The notes under the pieces are model-generated. The model did no database searches. It was not told the DNA's origin and saw only the letters and a list, made by a program, of their open reading frames with translations. A program made the translations under genes and the position numbers. Of a stretch of DNA of 64,000 nucleotides, positions 20,170 through 33,361 are shown piece by piece. Location of the stretch: assembly GCA_905250075.1 (NCBI GenBank), contig CAJNOP010000078.1:741781-805780 (forward strand). The letters run 5' to 3'. Within the stretch, counting starts at the first letter, position 1; the number at the start of each line of letters is the position of its first letter. Source of the DNA: Rotaria sp. Silwood1. Its lineage: Eukaryota > Rotifera > Eurotatoria > Philodinida > Philodinidae.

Positions 20170-23058
20170 TGCTGATCAAGCTAAAATGATATCTAATGTT
20201 AATATGCTTTTTCTAACACGAAAATACATGTTCACCTTTTCGATAGCTCATTTTCTTCTTCATGTATTCAGTTGTTTCTTTATGTGACGCATCAACATTT
20301 GTAAACAAATTTTTCACTAAAAATGAAGTATCTTAGTAAAACGATATTACTTTCCACGTGAGTAAATCTGTTCTCAATTACAATTAATTGTTCAATCATG
20401 ATTGAACCGGGTTGCAATTCTATGTTTTCATATAAATAGCAATTTCAAAAAGTAGACATATTTTGAAGCGATGAAATCTGTTTCATTGCCGAATAAGATA
20501 TTGGGTATGATTTCAAATCTGCACCTAGTGTGACAATTATTTTCATAGTCGGTACTCAAATTGATCCGACAATTTGGTATTCGGGCTCAGGCTCCAGATC
20601 AAGTCGGATTGAGTGTTCAGTACTCGACCTGATTGTGGGACACTAATCTTCACCTCGGAAGAAACTATTGGTCAATTCATACGCTAACAAAATTTTATTT
20701 TCGAATTATTTATTTTTCTTAAATGATAATTTCTTAATAACTCATAGAATACACAACATTTGTGCCACAAAGTTGCTTTATTAATAAAATTTTTTTTTCG
20801 AGTTGCAAGCTTTTTCATAATGTTGTTGAGTTTTCGAAGCTCAAACTATCTAAATTTTACTGCATATTTTGAAATATTAAAATCGTCCTTGCTGGATTTC
20901 ATTCTCTAAAACTGACTATGTAGTATTTGGATCATGCAAGAGGGAAGATATAAACTTTAAAAGTCGGATGATGTGAAGTAAGCTTGAAAGATGTATTCAG
21001 ATATAAGGATATTATATTGTTGTATCTTGATTATACTTAATTGAGTACATATAGTTACTTCTTTTGTAAAACAATAGAGACATTGAAAACCGAAACTTTG
21101 AATCTAATTTCTATAATTATAAGAATCAATTAAGATAAAAAGTACTGACACATATACAAATAAAAGAAATCATTTCAAATAAGGATTATTTTTAATTAAA
21201 CTATCTAATACTTACAAACATATCTCACACGATATATGCAACTAGAAATTTTATATTAGTTTGATTTGATTTTCTTTTTACAATGAAATCGACTGCAATT
21301 TTAGAGCTATATTAGTGAGTTTGATCTTTAAAAAAAATTAATTAGATTAGTTTTTATTTTTCTGTAGCCAAGTCGAATAGATCGAAACCTTCGTTTAATT
21401 GTCTTTGTTACTTTTAAAACCATTGCATACATAGAAAAGTTCAATCATTCATGGCAGAAAATAAGAATTTATAATATAAGCGCTGATATAAAAACGATAT
21501 CAGGTCATACAGAAATAATTTTAAACATATTGTGTACAAAAAAAAAGTAGGATTTTAAACATATTGCAGAGTTACCTTTTTTTACACGTGTGAATGTCTT
21601 ACATACATTAAATTAAACTGTTTATAAATTAAAATGATTAGTGGTTTCTTCTGTTTTTTCGAGTAATATACTAAAAAGCTATCTTTTTAAAAAAATGCTG
21701 CCTAGTTGTAGAAACGGTCTGCCATTAAATCATTATATATGCTTTGATGGCATTCTTTAATCAAAACTGGACGAAAAGCAATAAAATACACCTTAACCAA
21801 CTAAAAATGAATTACTCAAATATATATACATATATATATTGTATATCTAAAAATAAAATAATAAAGAAAGAAATTTGACGCAACAATGAATGCACAAGAT
21901 AGTGAGCGAAAAAAAAAGATTTAAAAGAATCATTGTATAAGTATCTCATATTTAATAGTAAAAGAAAAACAAATCAGTGAACAAAACGAAAAATATTTCA
22001 ATGAATCTTACAGTATTTTGTTTTAAAGTTAAAAATGGACTTCAAATTTCGAACAGAGAATAGAACAATATGTTTTCTTATCTTATTTTGTCTTTTATTT
22101 TTAAATCAATGCTGAAGTATGACGTGAAATATGAAATAGTTATTTATATATTTGAAAAGAAAGATGGTTGACGCATTATCTAATAAATTCTTGTTAAGTC
22201 TTTTTAAAAGTTTTTATTCAAAAGTGATTCATTTTATTCTTTCGTTGTTCTCAATACTTGTTTTGATGGTTTTCTGTGTCATTCATTTTTGAATTTATCA
22301 TCTGAATTTTTAATGCATATCCAAATATTATTTTGAATTAATTTCTCTTAACTATCATAAAATAACGGCTAATCATATTATTTCACTACGCTATTCAAGT
22401 GAATTTGAAACACTAAAATGAATTGAATTATTTCTTGGTAATAGGTTAACTTTTGATAAATTTATCTTTTTCGAATTCCTATTATTATGTCAAGTTCTTT
22501 GTACGGCAACTAATCTTGTAGAATTAGAATTTTTGGATATAATTACATGTATTTAATGATAGAGTTTGAATTTTTTCAAGTTCAATTCTGTTCAATGTCA
22601 AAGAAAAAAACTGATGCTAGTTTTCAGAACAAAATCTTAAGTAATTTTCTTTCGAGATGTTCTGAAATGCATCTTCCAATGGATACCTCACGAAAAGCTT
22701 TTTTTGTTCATAACTAATTGCATGATTCACGACTAAATAAAAGTAAATAATTTCAAATAGATAATATTTTATTTCTAAGATAAATCATAGTGAAGTTCAA
22801 TTAAAATGAATTTTTATTATTGAAAAATTTCATTTCTCTTTTTATGAAATAACAATATTAAGTTTAAAATACTTATGATTGAATAAGATTTTTTGTTGAA
22901 ACTTAGGAGAAATCAATATACATTTTATGATTAAGGATGTGTTGACGCTACAAGGTTTGACAACTTTTTTAAGATAATATGTTGATAAAAATGAATGTGA
23001 ATTAGAAAAAAAATCAAGTTTTATAGGTTTTTTGTTGATGCTGATATGAATGATTGTT
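20170..23058. other. Intergenic region without recognisable gene
   Basis: Very AT-rich DNA with A and T runs. A short inverted pair of GGTACTCAA/GTACTCGACC-type words lies at about 20548-20635. The minus-strand frame at 22842-23123 overlaps the 3' end of the coiled-coil gene in another frame and is a shadow. Confidence 0.5.
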
Positions 23059-23595
23059 TTAATAGAGTTTGCTGCCACTAGTATGTTTGGTAGTTGTGTA
23101 TTTTTCTGTAGCTCCTCCACCACGATTAGCTCGATCAGTTGCCGATGATGCTGTTGACGATGATGATGATGATAAAGATGTAAGATAACTTCGTGCTAGA
23201 ATACGATATTGAACATTTGTATGCTAATTAAACAAAGAAATTTACTTGACGTTGTTGTAGTTGGTATTTGTTTTTTTTGTAATTCTTGTTGTCTTCGTTC
23301 GTTGAATTTATCTATCATTCCTACTTGACGGTCAATTTCACGTTGTATTTGACGTGTTTGTCTCATCTTTGAATGACGTCGATGACGATCATTTTCAAAT
23401 TCTTCTTCATCTTGAGCTGAGTTCGTAAATAAACTTGCTGCTTGTTCACGTTTATATTCAGCATCCTTTCATTATTAAGAAAATTTTATAAAAATATATA
23501 AACATTAAAGAAAATGTAGCAAAATGAAAAGTTACTTTGGCACGTAGAATTGCTTCTTTTTCTAATCGTGATATTTTTTTTGAAGTTATCGACAT
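23059..23595 (-). CDS. Small coiled-coil protein of unknown family
   Basis: Three exons on the minus strand: 23536-23595, 23246-23465, 23059-23195, joined in phases 0 and 1 to give 138 residues. It starts MSITSKKISRLEKEAILRAK and has a highly charged Lys/Arg/Glu/Gln helix-forming region through about residue 90 (for example RHRRHSKMRQTRQIQREIDR and NERRQQELQKK), then a Thr stretch, a poly-Ser run encoded by TCA repeats, and a Gly-rich polar tail ending SGSKLY. Introns are 70 and 50 nt. No catalytic motif is seen. The look is that of a cytoskeletal or ciliary accessory protein, but no specific family is recognised. Confidence 0.7.
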
Positions 23596-25791
23596 ACTGA
23601 GTATTTATGTAGGATGTGAATCTTATACTTGACGATGTTGCCTATGTTGTGTATAATAATATACGTCATCAAGGAGATGGTGGGTTTTTTTTTCTTCTTC
23701 GTTCTGGACGGATACAATTACGGTTGGTATGTCTCTGCGAATTTTGACTCATGAGGAAAAAAGATCTAGCATAAGGAAGGAAAAAAATGTGTTATCTTTA
23801 TCCTTTTCTTTTTTATATCCAACAAGATATAGCAAGAAATAACAAAAAACGTTATTATACGACAGAATGTTGAAGAAGGACAAGATCTTATTAATACATT
23901 TATCTATATTCAGTCAGGCAGAGAAATTTTTACAAGCTCTAATAATTGGGATTGTTCTATGGATTTCTTCTTACTCTTTATACATCAAGATTAAAAAGCA
24001 TGTTTTTAGAATTTACTTTCAAGCGAAAATCTTCTAGTTTACCATTACGATGATACTGATCTTGAATACGTCACTGAATTGATAAAGATCTAAGAAGACA
24101 GACATAAGACCTTGTGAAGTCGGTAAATTTTGACTTTTTATGCCTATTAACCAATGCATAAGATATAAAAAAAAACTTCAATATTTTCGCTATGTACCAT
24201 ATGTTCATTAATGAGTTTATATATAAATGATTTACATTAAATTATTTAATCATTGTATGTTTCAGAAGATTATTGTCATATTTGATATCGATTGGTTGAC
24301 ATTAATTTTTTCATAGAGCTTTACTTGAATAATTTTATTAGCAAAAGATTTAAGCGATATTGGCTAGATTTCACATTTCGATCTCATTTAAGAATTATAC
24401 GCTTAGTTACATACCAACTGGATAATTATACATTTGGTCAGTGTAGATCAGACTTTAATATATCTTCCTTGAATATATGCAATTGTCGAATGAGACTATC
24501 GTTTGATTCACTCAAAAACAATGGTAACAGATTAACTATAACTGCTATTCTTAATAGCAGCTACGGTTAAATAACTTTTGGAGATGATACAGTCAAGTTT
24601 CAACAAATGATTTATATCAATTTTCGTATGGTTATTACGCCGAACAGTATTAGATATCTTTATCAAGGCTCATCAATCGATGGGATCAGCTTATTAATTA
24701 AAACTAATCCTTAGATCATTATAATCAATTAAAAAATCCTTATTGTTATCACGATGAGTTTTTGTTCTTCTTATGAATATTTTCCACGAGTCTCAAAATC
24801 TTGAGTGATAGAGATGCAAGAAATTATTTTCGACTGTATGAGAAAATAAATCTCATTATTAAAGAGATTCTTCCATACTCATGTAACACTACCAAAGTCA
24901 CCACAAGTTCTCACAACAAATGTATATCTAAAACATGAAGAGTGCGTACTGTAGCTCAAGAACGTTGAACATATTTAGATGATATTAAAAGTCCCACTAC
25001 AAAACTAATAAATCAAATAGCTTGGTCATAATTTGATGTTGTAGAAACTTCAAGAAAACAGCAACATTCAATACATATCGAAACTACCAGTCTAATAGAA
25101 AATGAATAATGTAATTAAAAAAACTCGATGTCCTTTGAGCTTGTATTCGTCAAGCATGTGTAAAAACCCCTCAAAATGAAATTTAAACCACTAACTTTAT
25201 GAAGTTATTGAAAATAATAGTGACTTTATACTACATTAATCAGAGAAAAGTACTAGAAACTATTAAATAATAAAAAATTCTCATCTTATTATTCCTGTTG
25301 ATTAAGTTCAATTAGGAAAGATACTTTTGCACATTACTATAAATGTCAATAAAAAGTTTACATCTGCAGACAATATTATCGATTTCGAGTAACATAGGAT
25401 GTGCTTATTTCTTCGTTGATTTAAACAAAAAAATAGAGAATATATTTTGTTTTCTCTTTACTTTTATTCATTTGAAATTTGTAGTATTCTAATCACTTGA
25501 ACAAATGTTTTAATCGATCTAAAATTCTTATATGAATAATGAAAAAAAAATCTTGAAGAGGTTCTTATTTAAGTTTTCAACAATTATTTTGTTTCTTGCT
25601 CAATATCATCGTGACACTGATTAAAAAAAAACTGCTTTTTGGAATGATCCTTAAAGAGAAAAAATATGATTGATACATTAGGTTGTAGTGTTTTTTTTTT
25701 ATTACAATTCTTCATAGACTCGTCTTTCTACTTAATCAACTTCAAAAAGAAAAAAAAGAAGAAAATAAAAATTGAACATCAAATACAACCA
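23596..25791. other. Intergenic region with a possible gene relic
   Basis: Upstream of the coiled-coil gene and downstream of the RBBP9-type gene. Mostly AT-rich. The most protein-like stretch is 24292-24714, listed separately. Confidence 0.4.
24292..24714 (+). pseudogene. Possible decayed coding relic
   Basis: A frame of about 92 codons (24292-24570) with mixed composition (FKRYWLDFTFRSHLRIIRL) is followed after a stop by another open run in a different frame (DDTVKFQQMIYINFRMV to about 24714). No family is recognised, and this may be chance in AT-rich DNA. Confidence 0.15.
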
Positions 25792-26437
25792 TTATGAAGT
25801 ACAACACTTTTTCTTAATCGTCGATAGCACTTCTGGAAATTGTTTACTCATAAAATGACCACGACGTTCTAATTCCATATATTCAGATTTTAATTTATCT
25901 GCAACAAAACGTCCTTCTGCTACTGGAATAAGTTTATCACTTGGAGAATGAAATTGAACAATCCATTCTGTATTGGCACGTATGGCATCCCAATCCCTTG
26001 AAAAATTTATTTAATTAATTTTTTGTATCATTTTCATTAAAATAACAACTAACATACCATGGTCGATTATAATATTCACTTGCTCGTTCATTTTCATCAC
26101 CTAAATCAGTATGACAGGCTGCCACGAGTATCACTCCACGAACTTTATGTTTTTCAATCAATCGCATAATAGCTTCACATCCAGAACTGTGTCCAACTAA
26201 GATAGTTTTTTCATCAAATTTTAGTTTATCTCGAATAAATGGTACCCATCGAGATTCACGAGCACTATGAGGATCAGGCATATCTTCAAGAATAACAGAA
26301 AATCGATCATTTGGATCCTTTTGAAGTTCTTGTTCAAGCCATGCATACCAATTACAATCTCGTACAGGTACACAACCCATACCTGGTACAATGATAATAC
26401 GTTGACGCTCTACTTGTTGGTTAATATTCTCGGACAT
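25792..26437 (-). CDS. RBBP9: RBBP9-type serine hydrolase (alpha/beta hydrolase)
   Basis: Two exons, 26058-26437 and 25792-25996, with a 61-nt phase-2 intron, giving 194 residues (human RBBP9 is about 186). The fold starts with a hydrophobic strand and VPGMG (residues 17-21). The nucleophile elbow is GHSSG with Ser84, followed by CEAIM, as in the family's GHSSG(A)EA. The acid is Asp147 in HSPSD and the base His174 in RRGHF near the C-terminus, so the catalytic triad is complete. The family consists of small cytosolic serine hydrolases, and mammalian RBBP9 has aminopeptidase activity and binds Rb. The rotifer substrate is not known. No signal peptide is present. Confidence 0.92.
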
Positions 26438-28439
26438 CTAAAGAAAATAGTTTATAAAGTAAAAATAAGTTTTCTTTTTTTACATTTCGATATAACTAAC
26501 AATGAATCACTTACATATGTATAAAGTGTGAACTTAAACGTGAATAAATCTGAGTCTACTATTGAAAAGAAAACGATCAATAGGATTTTAAATGGAAGCG
26601 TTTCTATTCCTGAGCAGCATTGACTGTTCTGAATACATGAAATATTTCTTTGAGTGAATAACTCGTATATTTGTGTAAAAGATGATTATGGAATATATCG
26701 TCAAACAAGGATTGATCAATATTATGCTGATAATTTTCGCAAAAAAATGACTTCCCTAGATAAAACTCTATTACATACATCCATTTTGAATACTGTTTGA
26801 TTTAATATTCGAATTTGCTTGCTCGAAATAGTGTGTGTCGAAGTTTCGTTAGTATTTTTATTTTGCTATGTCGTTAGACCATAAAGTATTTTACACTGTT
26901 TTTTTGTTCATAAGTAGTATGTACATATTTAGATATAGTTGGGATTAACATCAAATTCTGAACAGAATACGAGTACTTGTTAATTATAATTTCAACTTTT
27001 ATTTTTCTCGAACCTCACTCGGATAGAAAAAGTTGAACATTTTTTTTTGTCATTAGATTCTTGTGAAAACTAAATCACTTCATGCAAAATATGATATTGC
27101 TGATGAACATCTAATTGCTTTTATTCTGGTCCAAACTGTGATTTTCTAGAAAAAGATGAAATTAAGTAACGAATACTATTTTTAACTAATTAGTTATTCA
27201 ATGTAGTTATGCTTATCAAGAAATGATCTGATATTCGGAAAAACTTTGTTGAAACCTGAACAACTTTTATATAACACGTTGATTTTTATACAACTTCATT
27301 TCTTAGTAAAATGCTAAACATTCATATCCACTAAAAAAATTTCATTTTTTGAAATTTCGTAACGATCGATATTTTCAAAATAACTCAGCTTTAGCTAAAG
27401 AAAAATCAATGGGAAATTCCGTAATACTTGGTCACGCCGATTTAAAAAAAACATGATTAGTATTACGCCTGTTTAATATTAATAAAGTGATATTGAATGT
27501 TTAATGATCTAGAGTAACTAGGCTATATCTTAATCAAAGAATTTTTGTTGAACGATGATTTTTTCGTTCCCATTTTCAGGAATTTCCTTCTGGATTTCCT
27601 GAATAATTACACAAAATATAAACATATTATAAGAACATTCTACTAACTTTTCAAATGTAATTCATCAAGTTTGAGTTAGTAAATATATAAAGATTATAAC
27701 AAAAATCAATATATTATATGATAGAAGTTTATCTATAAACTTTCGATGACATCTATACTAATTTTTAAGATATTTACTTATGATTTTAATCATTTTACTC
27801 CTAACTAAAAGCAAAAAGGTCATATTATAATTGCTCTATTATAGAATCAAAAATGAATAGCTGAAACATTTTCAAATAACTAAAAACAAACCTTAATCTT
27901 CAAAACGTTTATTCTGACATTGACTAGGAAAATTTACTAAATTAGCATTCATTATCTATTCTCGAGTTTTCTTGATAGTAACAAATCAATAAAAATGTAT
28001 AGATAAGTTAACGTTTCGAAACTTTCCCTCATGTCCTATTCCACTGAATTAATCATATTTCAAATCAAGAATTAAATACATAAAAAAAACCAATATTATA
28101 ACAGTGTTTTTTTTTTGTCTCTTTCTTATTTCTTTAAATTTCATTTACACTCACAGCGAAACAAAAATGAACATGATAATGAAGAAAAAAAAAAAAAACA
28201 CTCGTCAACTTCATATTATAAAGCAACAATATCATGAAAAAGAAAAACGCTGAAAAGAGCAAAAAAAAAACCAGAAATAAAATGAGAAAAAAAAAGAAAA
28301 ACGAAAAGACTACAAGACAACGAAGAATAATAAATAAATAAATAGTGAAACGTTCGACTGTTGTGAAAGTGTGAGCACTGATATCATCATACATAAATGA
28401 AGAGAAAAAAAAAAAGGAAAAAGACTAAAATAATGATTA
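26438..28439. other. Intergenic region, no gene seen
   Basis: About 2 kb of AT-rich sequence between the 5' end of the RBBP9-type gene and the 3' end of the Cdh1 gene. Near 28180-28430 A-rich runs make minus-strand open frames full of Phe, which I take as composition artefacts and 3' UTR. Confidence 0.5.
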
Positions 28440-30405
28440 TTATCGAATTTTGTTAAATAAATTAAGGACACTGTCGGATTCTTTATTAGCACGACATTTT
28501 GTAAATACATTCCAAAATCTAAGTGTTTCATCTCCTGCACCTGTCACTATTGATTCACCATCTGGTGATACAGCTAAATATAATACACGAAATGTATGTC
28601 CTGTTAAACGAGCTAATTGTAACATTGATGGATATTTCCAAACAACAATTTGATGTTGAGAATAACCATGCTAAAATTTACATATTTAGATTAAATAAAT
28701 AAAAAATTGTTAAAAAATATATCTTTACCGTTGACACAAGTTCATTGGTATGTTTTGACCAAGCTAAATTACATACCTTAAATAAATATAATAGAAAATA
28801 AAAAGAAAAATTTTCTAATAATAATTTTACTTGAGAACCAGTATCAATAGATTGTAGATTTTGTGCTGTTAATGTATTCCAAAATCGAATATGTCGATCA
28901 GCTGTTCCTCCACCACTAGCTAAAAGACCTTGTTGATGTGGACTCCATGCAATAGCTTTAACAGCTGCTGTATGATCTGTATAAACTTGAATTGGATTTG
29001 AACATGATTGATTCCATACTAATAAACGATTATCATTTCCACCACTTGCTAATAATTGTCTATCAGGTGACCATTTTAATCCACATACTTCTTGTCTATG
29101 TCCAGCTAATTTACGTTCTTGTTTATTTGAACGTGTATCATTTTGTAATATAAATCGATCACGTGAACCGGAATATATACATAAATCATTCCAAGCTAAT
29201 GCACCAACACGTGCTGTATGACGTGGAAATGAAACCGTTTTACGATTTGTTGCTACATCCCAAATTTGTACAATACCTTAAAAGTTTTGTTTGTTTTTTT
29301 TTTCTTTCGTTAAAATCTAAACATTGATTACCTTTATGAGTTCCAACTGCAACATATTGTCCTCTATCACTCCATGCAACACTTGTTACTGTATCTGATT
29401 CAGTTTGTAAATCACATAATCGTGTTACATTACTTGTATTAGCATTCCATAAATAAACAGATGCATTAAGTCCAACAGCTAAAATATTTGTTGATGACCA
29501 ATCAACTAAATTTAGATAAAAATCATCTTGAAGTTCAGGTGCATCAAGAACTTTAAATGGAGTTTTAGGAATTTTTCGTAATTGTTTACGTGGTGAACGT
29601 AAAAGACGAATAGATGCAGGTGATAATGGTGACAAAGAATAAGGTGAATAATGTAAATCGTCTGTATTACGACGGGCAGAATAACGAAATATTGTATTTG
29701 GATCACGTGTTCGTAATAAATTTGAATTAGAATTTGTATATGGTAAATGTTGTTGAGATGATTGAGATAGAAAACCAAGTGATGGTGTAAGAATACCCTA
29801 AAATATATCCAAATAATAATTATTGTTACAGGAAAAACAAAAACAAAATCTTCATTTACATTAATTCCTAATGTTGCTGTTGTATGAATTTGTCCTCCAA
29901 GACCTTGACCAATAACCATTGTTGTTCCTCCATTATTATTTATATCATTACTAGCCGATTGATTTGTAGTACCTGTTGAATGATGATTATTACTGTTACC
30001 ATTAGAATATGCATTACTCATATGTTGTTCATCATATAGACAATCTATATGTGTACCAAACATTTCATTTTGTAATAAAGCTTGATATGTTAACATATCT
30101 TTAGTTCGATCAGCAGCAATTGTTGTTCCATTTGTTGAAGACGAAGAAGAAGAAGAAGAATTCGTTCCAGTATTTGTCGTTGATGTTAAATCACGTGATG
30201 ATTTTTTATCTGACATTGGTCCTTTATGAATTTGTTCTTGATCAATATAAAATGCAGATAGTTGAGATAAACTTCGAAGTGGAATGAAACGATCACTATG
30301 TTTGATCGGTGATGGTGATGATATTGGAGATGAAAATGGTGATGAAGAAACTGATGAACAACCTGACATTGATCGAATTAAACGACGTTCGAAGTCAGGC
30401 TCCAT
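28440..30405 (-). CDS. FZR1: Fizzy-related / Cdh1, APC/C co-activator with WD40 propeller
   Basis: Five exons on the minus strand: 29860-30405, 29332-29797, 28831-29276, 28729-28776, 28440-28670. Phases agree throughout and give 578 residues (human FZR1 is about 496). The start MEPDFERRL matches the family N-terminus, so I prefer it to an ATG three codons upstream. The C-box DRFIPLR (residues 38-44) binds the APC/C. It is preceded by several Ser-Pro sites ([13 protein letters not shown]) suited to CDK inhibition. A long low-complexity Asn/Ser/Thr insert near residues 80-180 explains the extra length. The seven-bladed WD40 propeller, which recognises D-box and KEN substrates, runs from about residue 270 ([10 protein letters not shown]) to the end, and the protein finishes with the Ile-Arg tail (NKIR) that docks on APC/C TPR subunits. 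Expected role: mitotic exit, G1 and endocycle control. Confidence 0.95.
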
Positions 30406-30414
30406 TATGGTCAA

Positions 30415-32764
30415 TATTACAGATTGAATATCAGACCACGGTAATTAAGAAATATACAGATCATATTTACAAACAACGAAAAGACAAAGACCCTAGTCAT
30501 TAATGGTTCTGTATCGATGTCCAATAGTAAAGTGTTAACAAACTGTTTTTCATCAAAATATATGTTGTTTTGATTATTTATTTTTATAAAAGAAAAGAAA
30601 TTTTAATTGAAGTTTAACAATCACTTTATATTTCATTAGTTTTTTCTTAAATTATTTTTTATTATGAAACAGAAGATCTCTATGTAATAGATGGCGTTGA
30701 TGTTTTAAAGCGTAATAATAAAAGTAACTTATCGGTTGAAATTATCCGATATTTGCAATACTAAATACCTCAAGAAAAAGAAAAGTATTTATGATACTTC
30801 CAGTTTCAAATAGTACTGTGTATTGTATTTTACTGGAAAAAGCAAAGTATCATGATGGTACTCAACGAGGTAGAAAAGGCACTTTACGTATTTGTTGTGG
30901 CATATTTTCAAAGTTGCTTCTTTTACTTTTGTTGAAGTTACAAAGAATTTTTTCTTTTATTCATATTAAATTCAATCTTAAACTTTCTCTTTTACTTATT
31001 TTACATATCCAATATTGTTTCTTACACTTATACTCCCTTCATCAATTCTATCAGACGTATTAAGTTCGGAGTTTTAGTTGAATCAACTGCATACTCTCGC
31101 AATCAATAAATGTATTAACACGCACGAACAAGAACAATAATAATTACTTTTATTTTACATGTTCTGGTTTCATTTCGAATATACATATGATAACAAAAAT
31201 TAATTCAGAGAAGTATTGCGAAAGTCTAATCAGATGAATATGTATACGTTGTCGTTATTGTCTAATTTTGTCTTTGTTTTTATTGATTGATTCTTTGCTA
31301 TGGTGACACAACTATGGAGGTAAAGTTCATGTTACAAGAAGAGAGAAGAACCAATTCTGATTACAGGGATTTTATAAGCAAAAACAAAGCGAAAATTTTT
31401 TGTAAGATTGAAGGATCACTTCTGTCCTCTCAGTTTGGACATCTTAACCCTAAAATTATCAAATGTATTTTCTTTCGAAAGTACAAACAAGTATTCGCAA
31501 CATTTGTATTCATAATTGGCGATATTCACTCTAATTTCAAATATTTTCATATTTGCATCAAATACATTCATAAGGTTTACAAGTATAACTTAGTGACACC
31601 CTCACCCTCATACTGATTGCTGTGTTAAGCGTACCAATCATGTATGAGAATGTCACTTAACTGTTGACGGACGAACCCTGATCTTAAACAATCAAGATAA
31701 AAGAATAAATTTCAAAAAGTAACTTCTATATTAACTATAATGAATATCGAATGATGGTAAGATTGACAATTGAACATTATACATTGTGGTTTATGATCTT
31801 TTTAAATGCTGTTCTAAACTCATATTCTATATCAACAGAAAAAAAAAATAATGAAAATTTAATGATTATTTCATTACTGACTATATTATATATTTGAGAC
31901 TTTCGATAAAGTTTTGTTACTTTTTTTTCTTAGAGAAGGTATTTGTTATGTATAATCAATGAAGACTACTCAAGATGTTGTATAACTGTGAGCGACCAAA
32001 AGAAGCTGATTAAAGACATCAAACAGAAGAAAATATCATTTATACTGATTGTATATTCCAAGTAGAAAATAATTTCAGCATATTTTGATCTAACATTATA
32101 AGCGATTTAAATTAACTTTTGACAAATATTCATTATTGTGTCAAAATTAAAAATTTATGCATATCATAAACTTTCGAAAAAAGATTAGACTATAGCGATT
32201 CATAATTATGCGCCCATTCATACTTTATATTCATAAGTACACTAGGCTGAGATTTCTCTCAATAATTCCAAAATAATCCCAATTAATATCTAATAATTAA
32301 TTTTTGTATTAGTTTTCGTTTTCTTATTTATTCATTTCATTTGTAAGTTTTCTTTGACTTTTAAAATAAAATTCATTTTAATTAATTGATCATAGTAAAT
32401 AAATACCTCGTGTAGGTTGACAAGCATATTTATTCATTCAAGAAACTATTAAATTTTGTCTGATCAAACATCAATCTAGTATGACAATCGTTAGATTTTA
32501 TTACAATTTCACTCTTCAGAATCATTCGGTTGTTGGCAACTAACGATATCTTATCTTGACTTCAGAGGCAATGAGTCGTCCAAAATGAATTGATTGGGAC
32601 AGTTTTTCATTCATATAGATGTAAATATCGATTTGTTCAATAAACTTGGTATTGCATGTCTTATTCACGGAAATGAAAAGCATATTCTTCTAAATTTTCA
32701 TCTTTTAGATTTATTTACTGAATAAATTTTTAATTTCGTGTACAATTACTTGTTTCGACATTAC
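30415..32764. other. Divergent intergenic region, no gene seen
   Basis: About 2.3 kb between the divergently transcribed Cdh1 and thioredoxin-fold genes, so it should contain both promoters. Frames at 30791-31063 and 31287-31616 lack motifs and splice context. Confidence 0.5.
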
Positions 32765-33361
32765 ATGGCTACTGCATTGAATTCTGTTCCACCAGAGACA
32801 GCTTCCCTACCTGTTCTCGATTCTAAAGGCGAATCACATCCATTTTCTTCACTCTACACAAGTACCAATGACAAAGAAAAAACTCTCATCATATTCATTC
32901 GACATTACTTTTGTGGTAGTTGCAAACAATACGTCAGTAGTTTATCGGAAGAAAATGGTTTGTCTCCTACAGAACTTGCCACTTTACAGAAACGTCTAGT
33001 CATTATCGGTTGTGGTCATTCAAATCTCATCGAACAGTATGCAAAAGATACGAACTGTCCTTTTCCGATTTACACAGATCCAACTCGAAAACTTCACGAT
33101 GCTTTTGAGCTGCACCGAACGCTAAGTTTAGGAGAAAAAACCCCAAATTACATCAAGTCATCTTTTTTGTCTAATGTTGCCAAATCAGCTATGTCACAAA
33201 TCGCCGCTGGATCAAACATGTTCAAAGGCGGTGACATTCATCAAGTGGGTGGCGAATATCTTATCAACACACAAGGAGAGATAGTGTGGGCACACAAAAT
33301 GGAAAATACAAGAGATCATGTTGAAATTGATGAATTACGCAAGGTGTTATCTCAGAACTGA
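32765..33361 (+). CDS. AhpC/TSA-like thioredoxin-fold protein (PRXL2/AAED1-like)
   Basis: Intronless 198-residue protein. The frame extends upstream only to a GTG, and ATG at 32765 is the first Met with a sensible start. A short N-terminus leads to a beta strand LIIFIRHYF and the redox motif CGSC (Cys50-Cys53) followed by KQYV, as in PRXL2/AAED1 proteins (RH-x-x-C-x-x-CK-x-YV). Later elements are the strand RLVIIGCGH, the FPIYTDPTRKLHDAF region and a C-terminal GEIVWAHKMEN strand, all typical of this thioredoxin-like family. Expected role: cytosolic thiol redox chemistry or peroxide handling. The exact reductant is unknown. Lack of introns among intron-rich neighbours is compatible with a horizontally acquired (fungal or bacterial type) or retroposed gene, which is an inference. 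Confidence 0.85.
   Translation: MATALNSVPPETASLPVLDSKGESHPFSSLYTSTNDKEKTLIIFIRHYFCGSCKQYVSSLSEENGLSPTELATLQKRLVIIGCGHSNLIEQYAKDTNCPFPIYTDPTRKLHDAFELHRTLSLGEKTPNYIKSSFLSNVAKSAMSQIAAGSNMFKGGDIHQVGGEYLINTQGEIVWAHKMENTRDHVEIDELRKVLSQN

Noticed and set aside
22842-23123. 93-codon minus-strand frame at the end of the coiled-coil gene
   Set aside because: It is an out-of-frame extension across the real last exon (23059-23195), whose phase-consistent reading ends at 23059.
28134-28540. Phe/Leu-rich minus-strand frames downstream of Cdh1
   Set aside because: Produced by long A runs in the 3' flank; the true Cdh1 stop is at 28440-28442.
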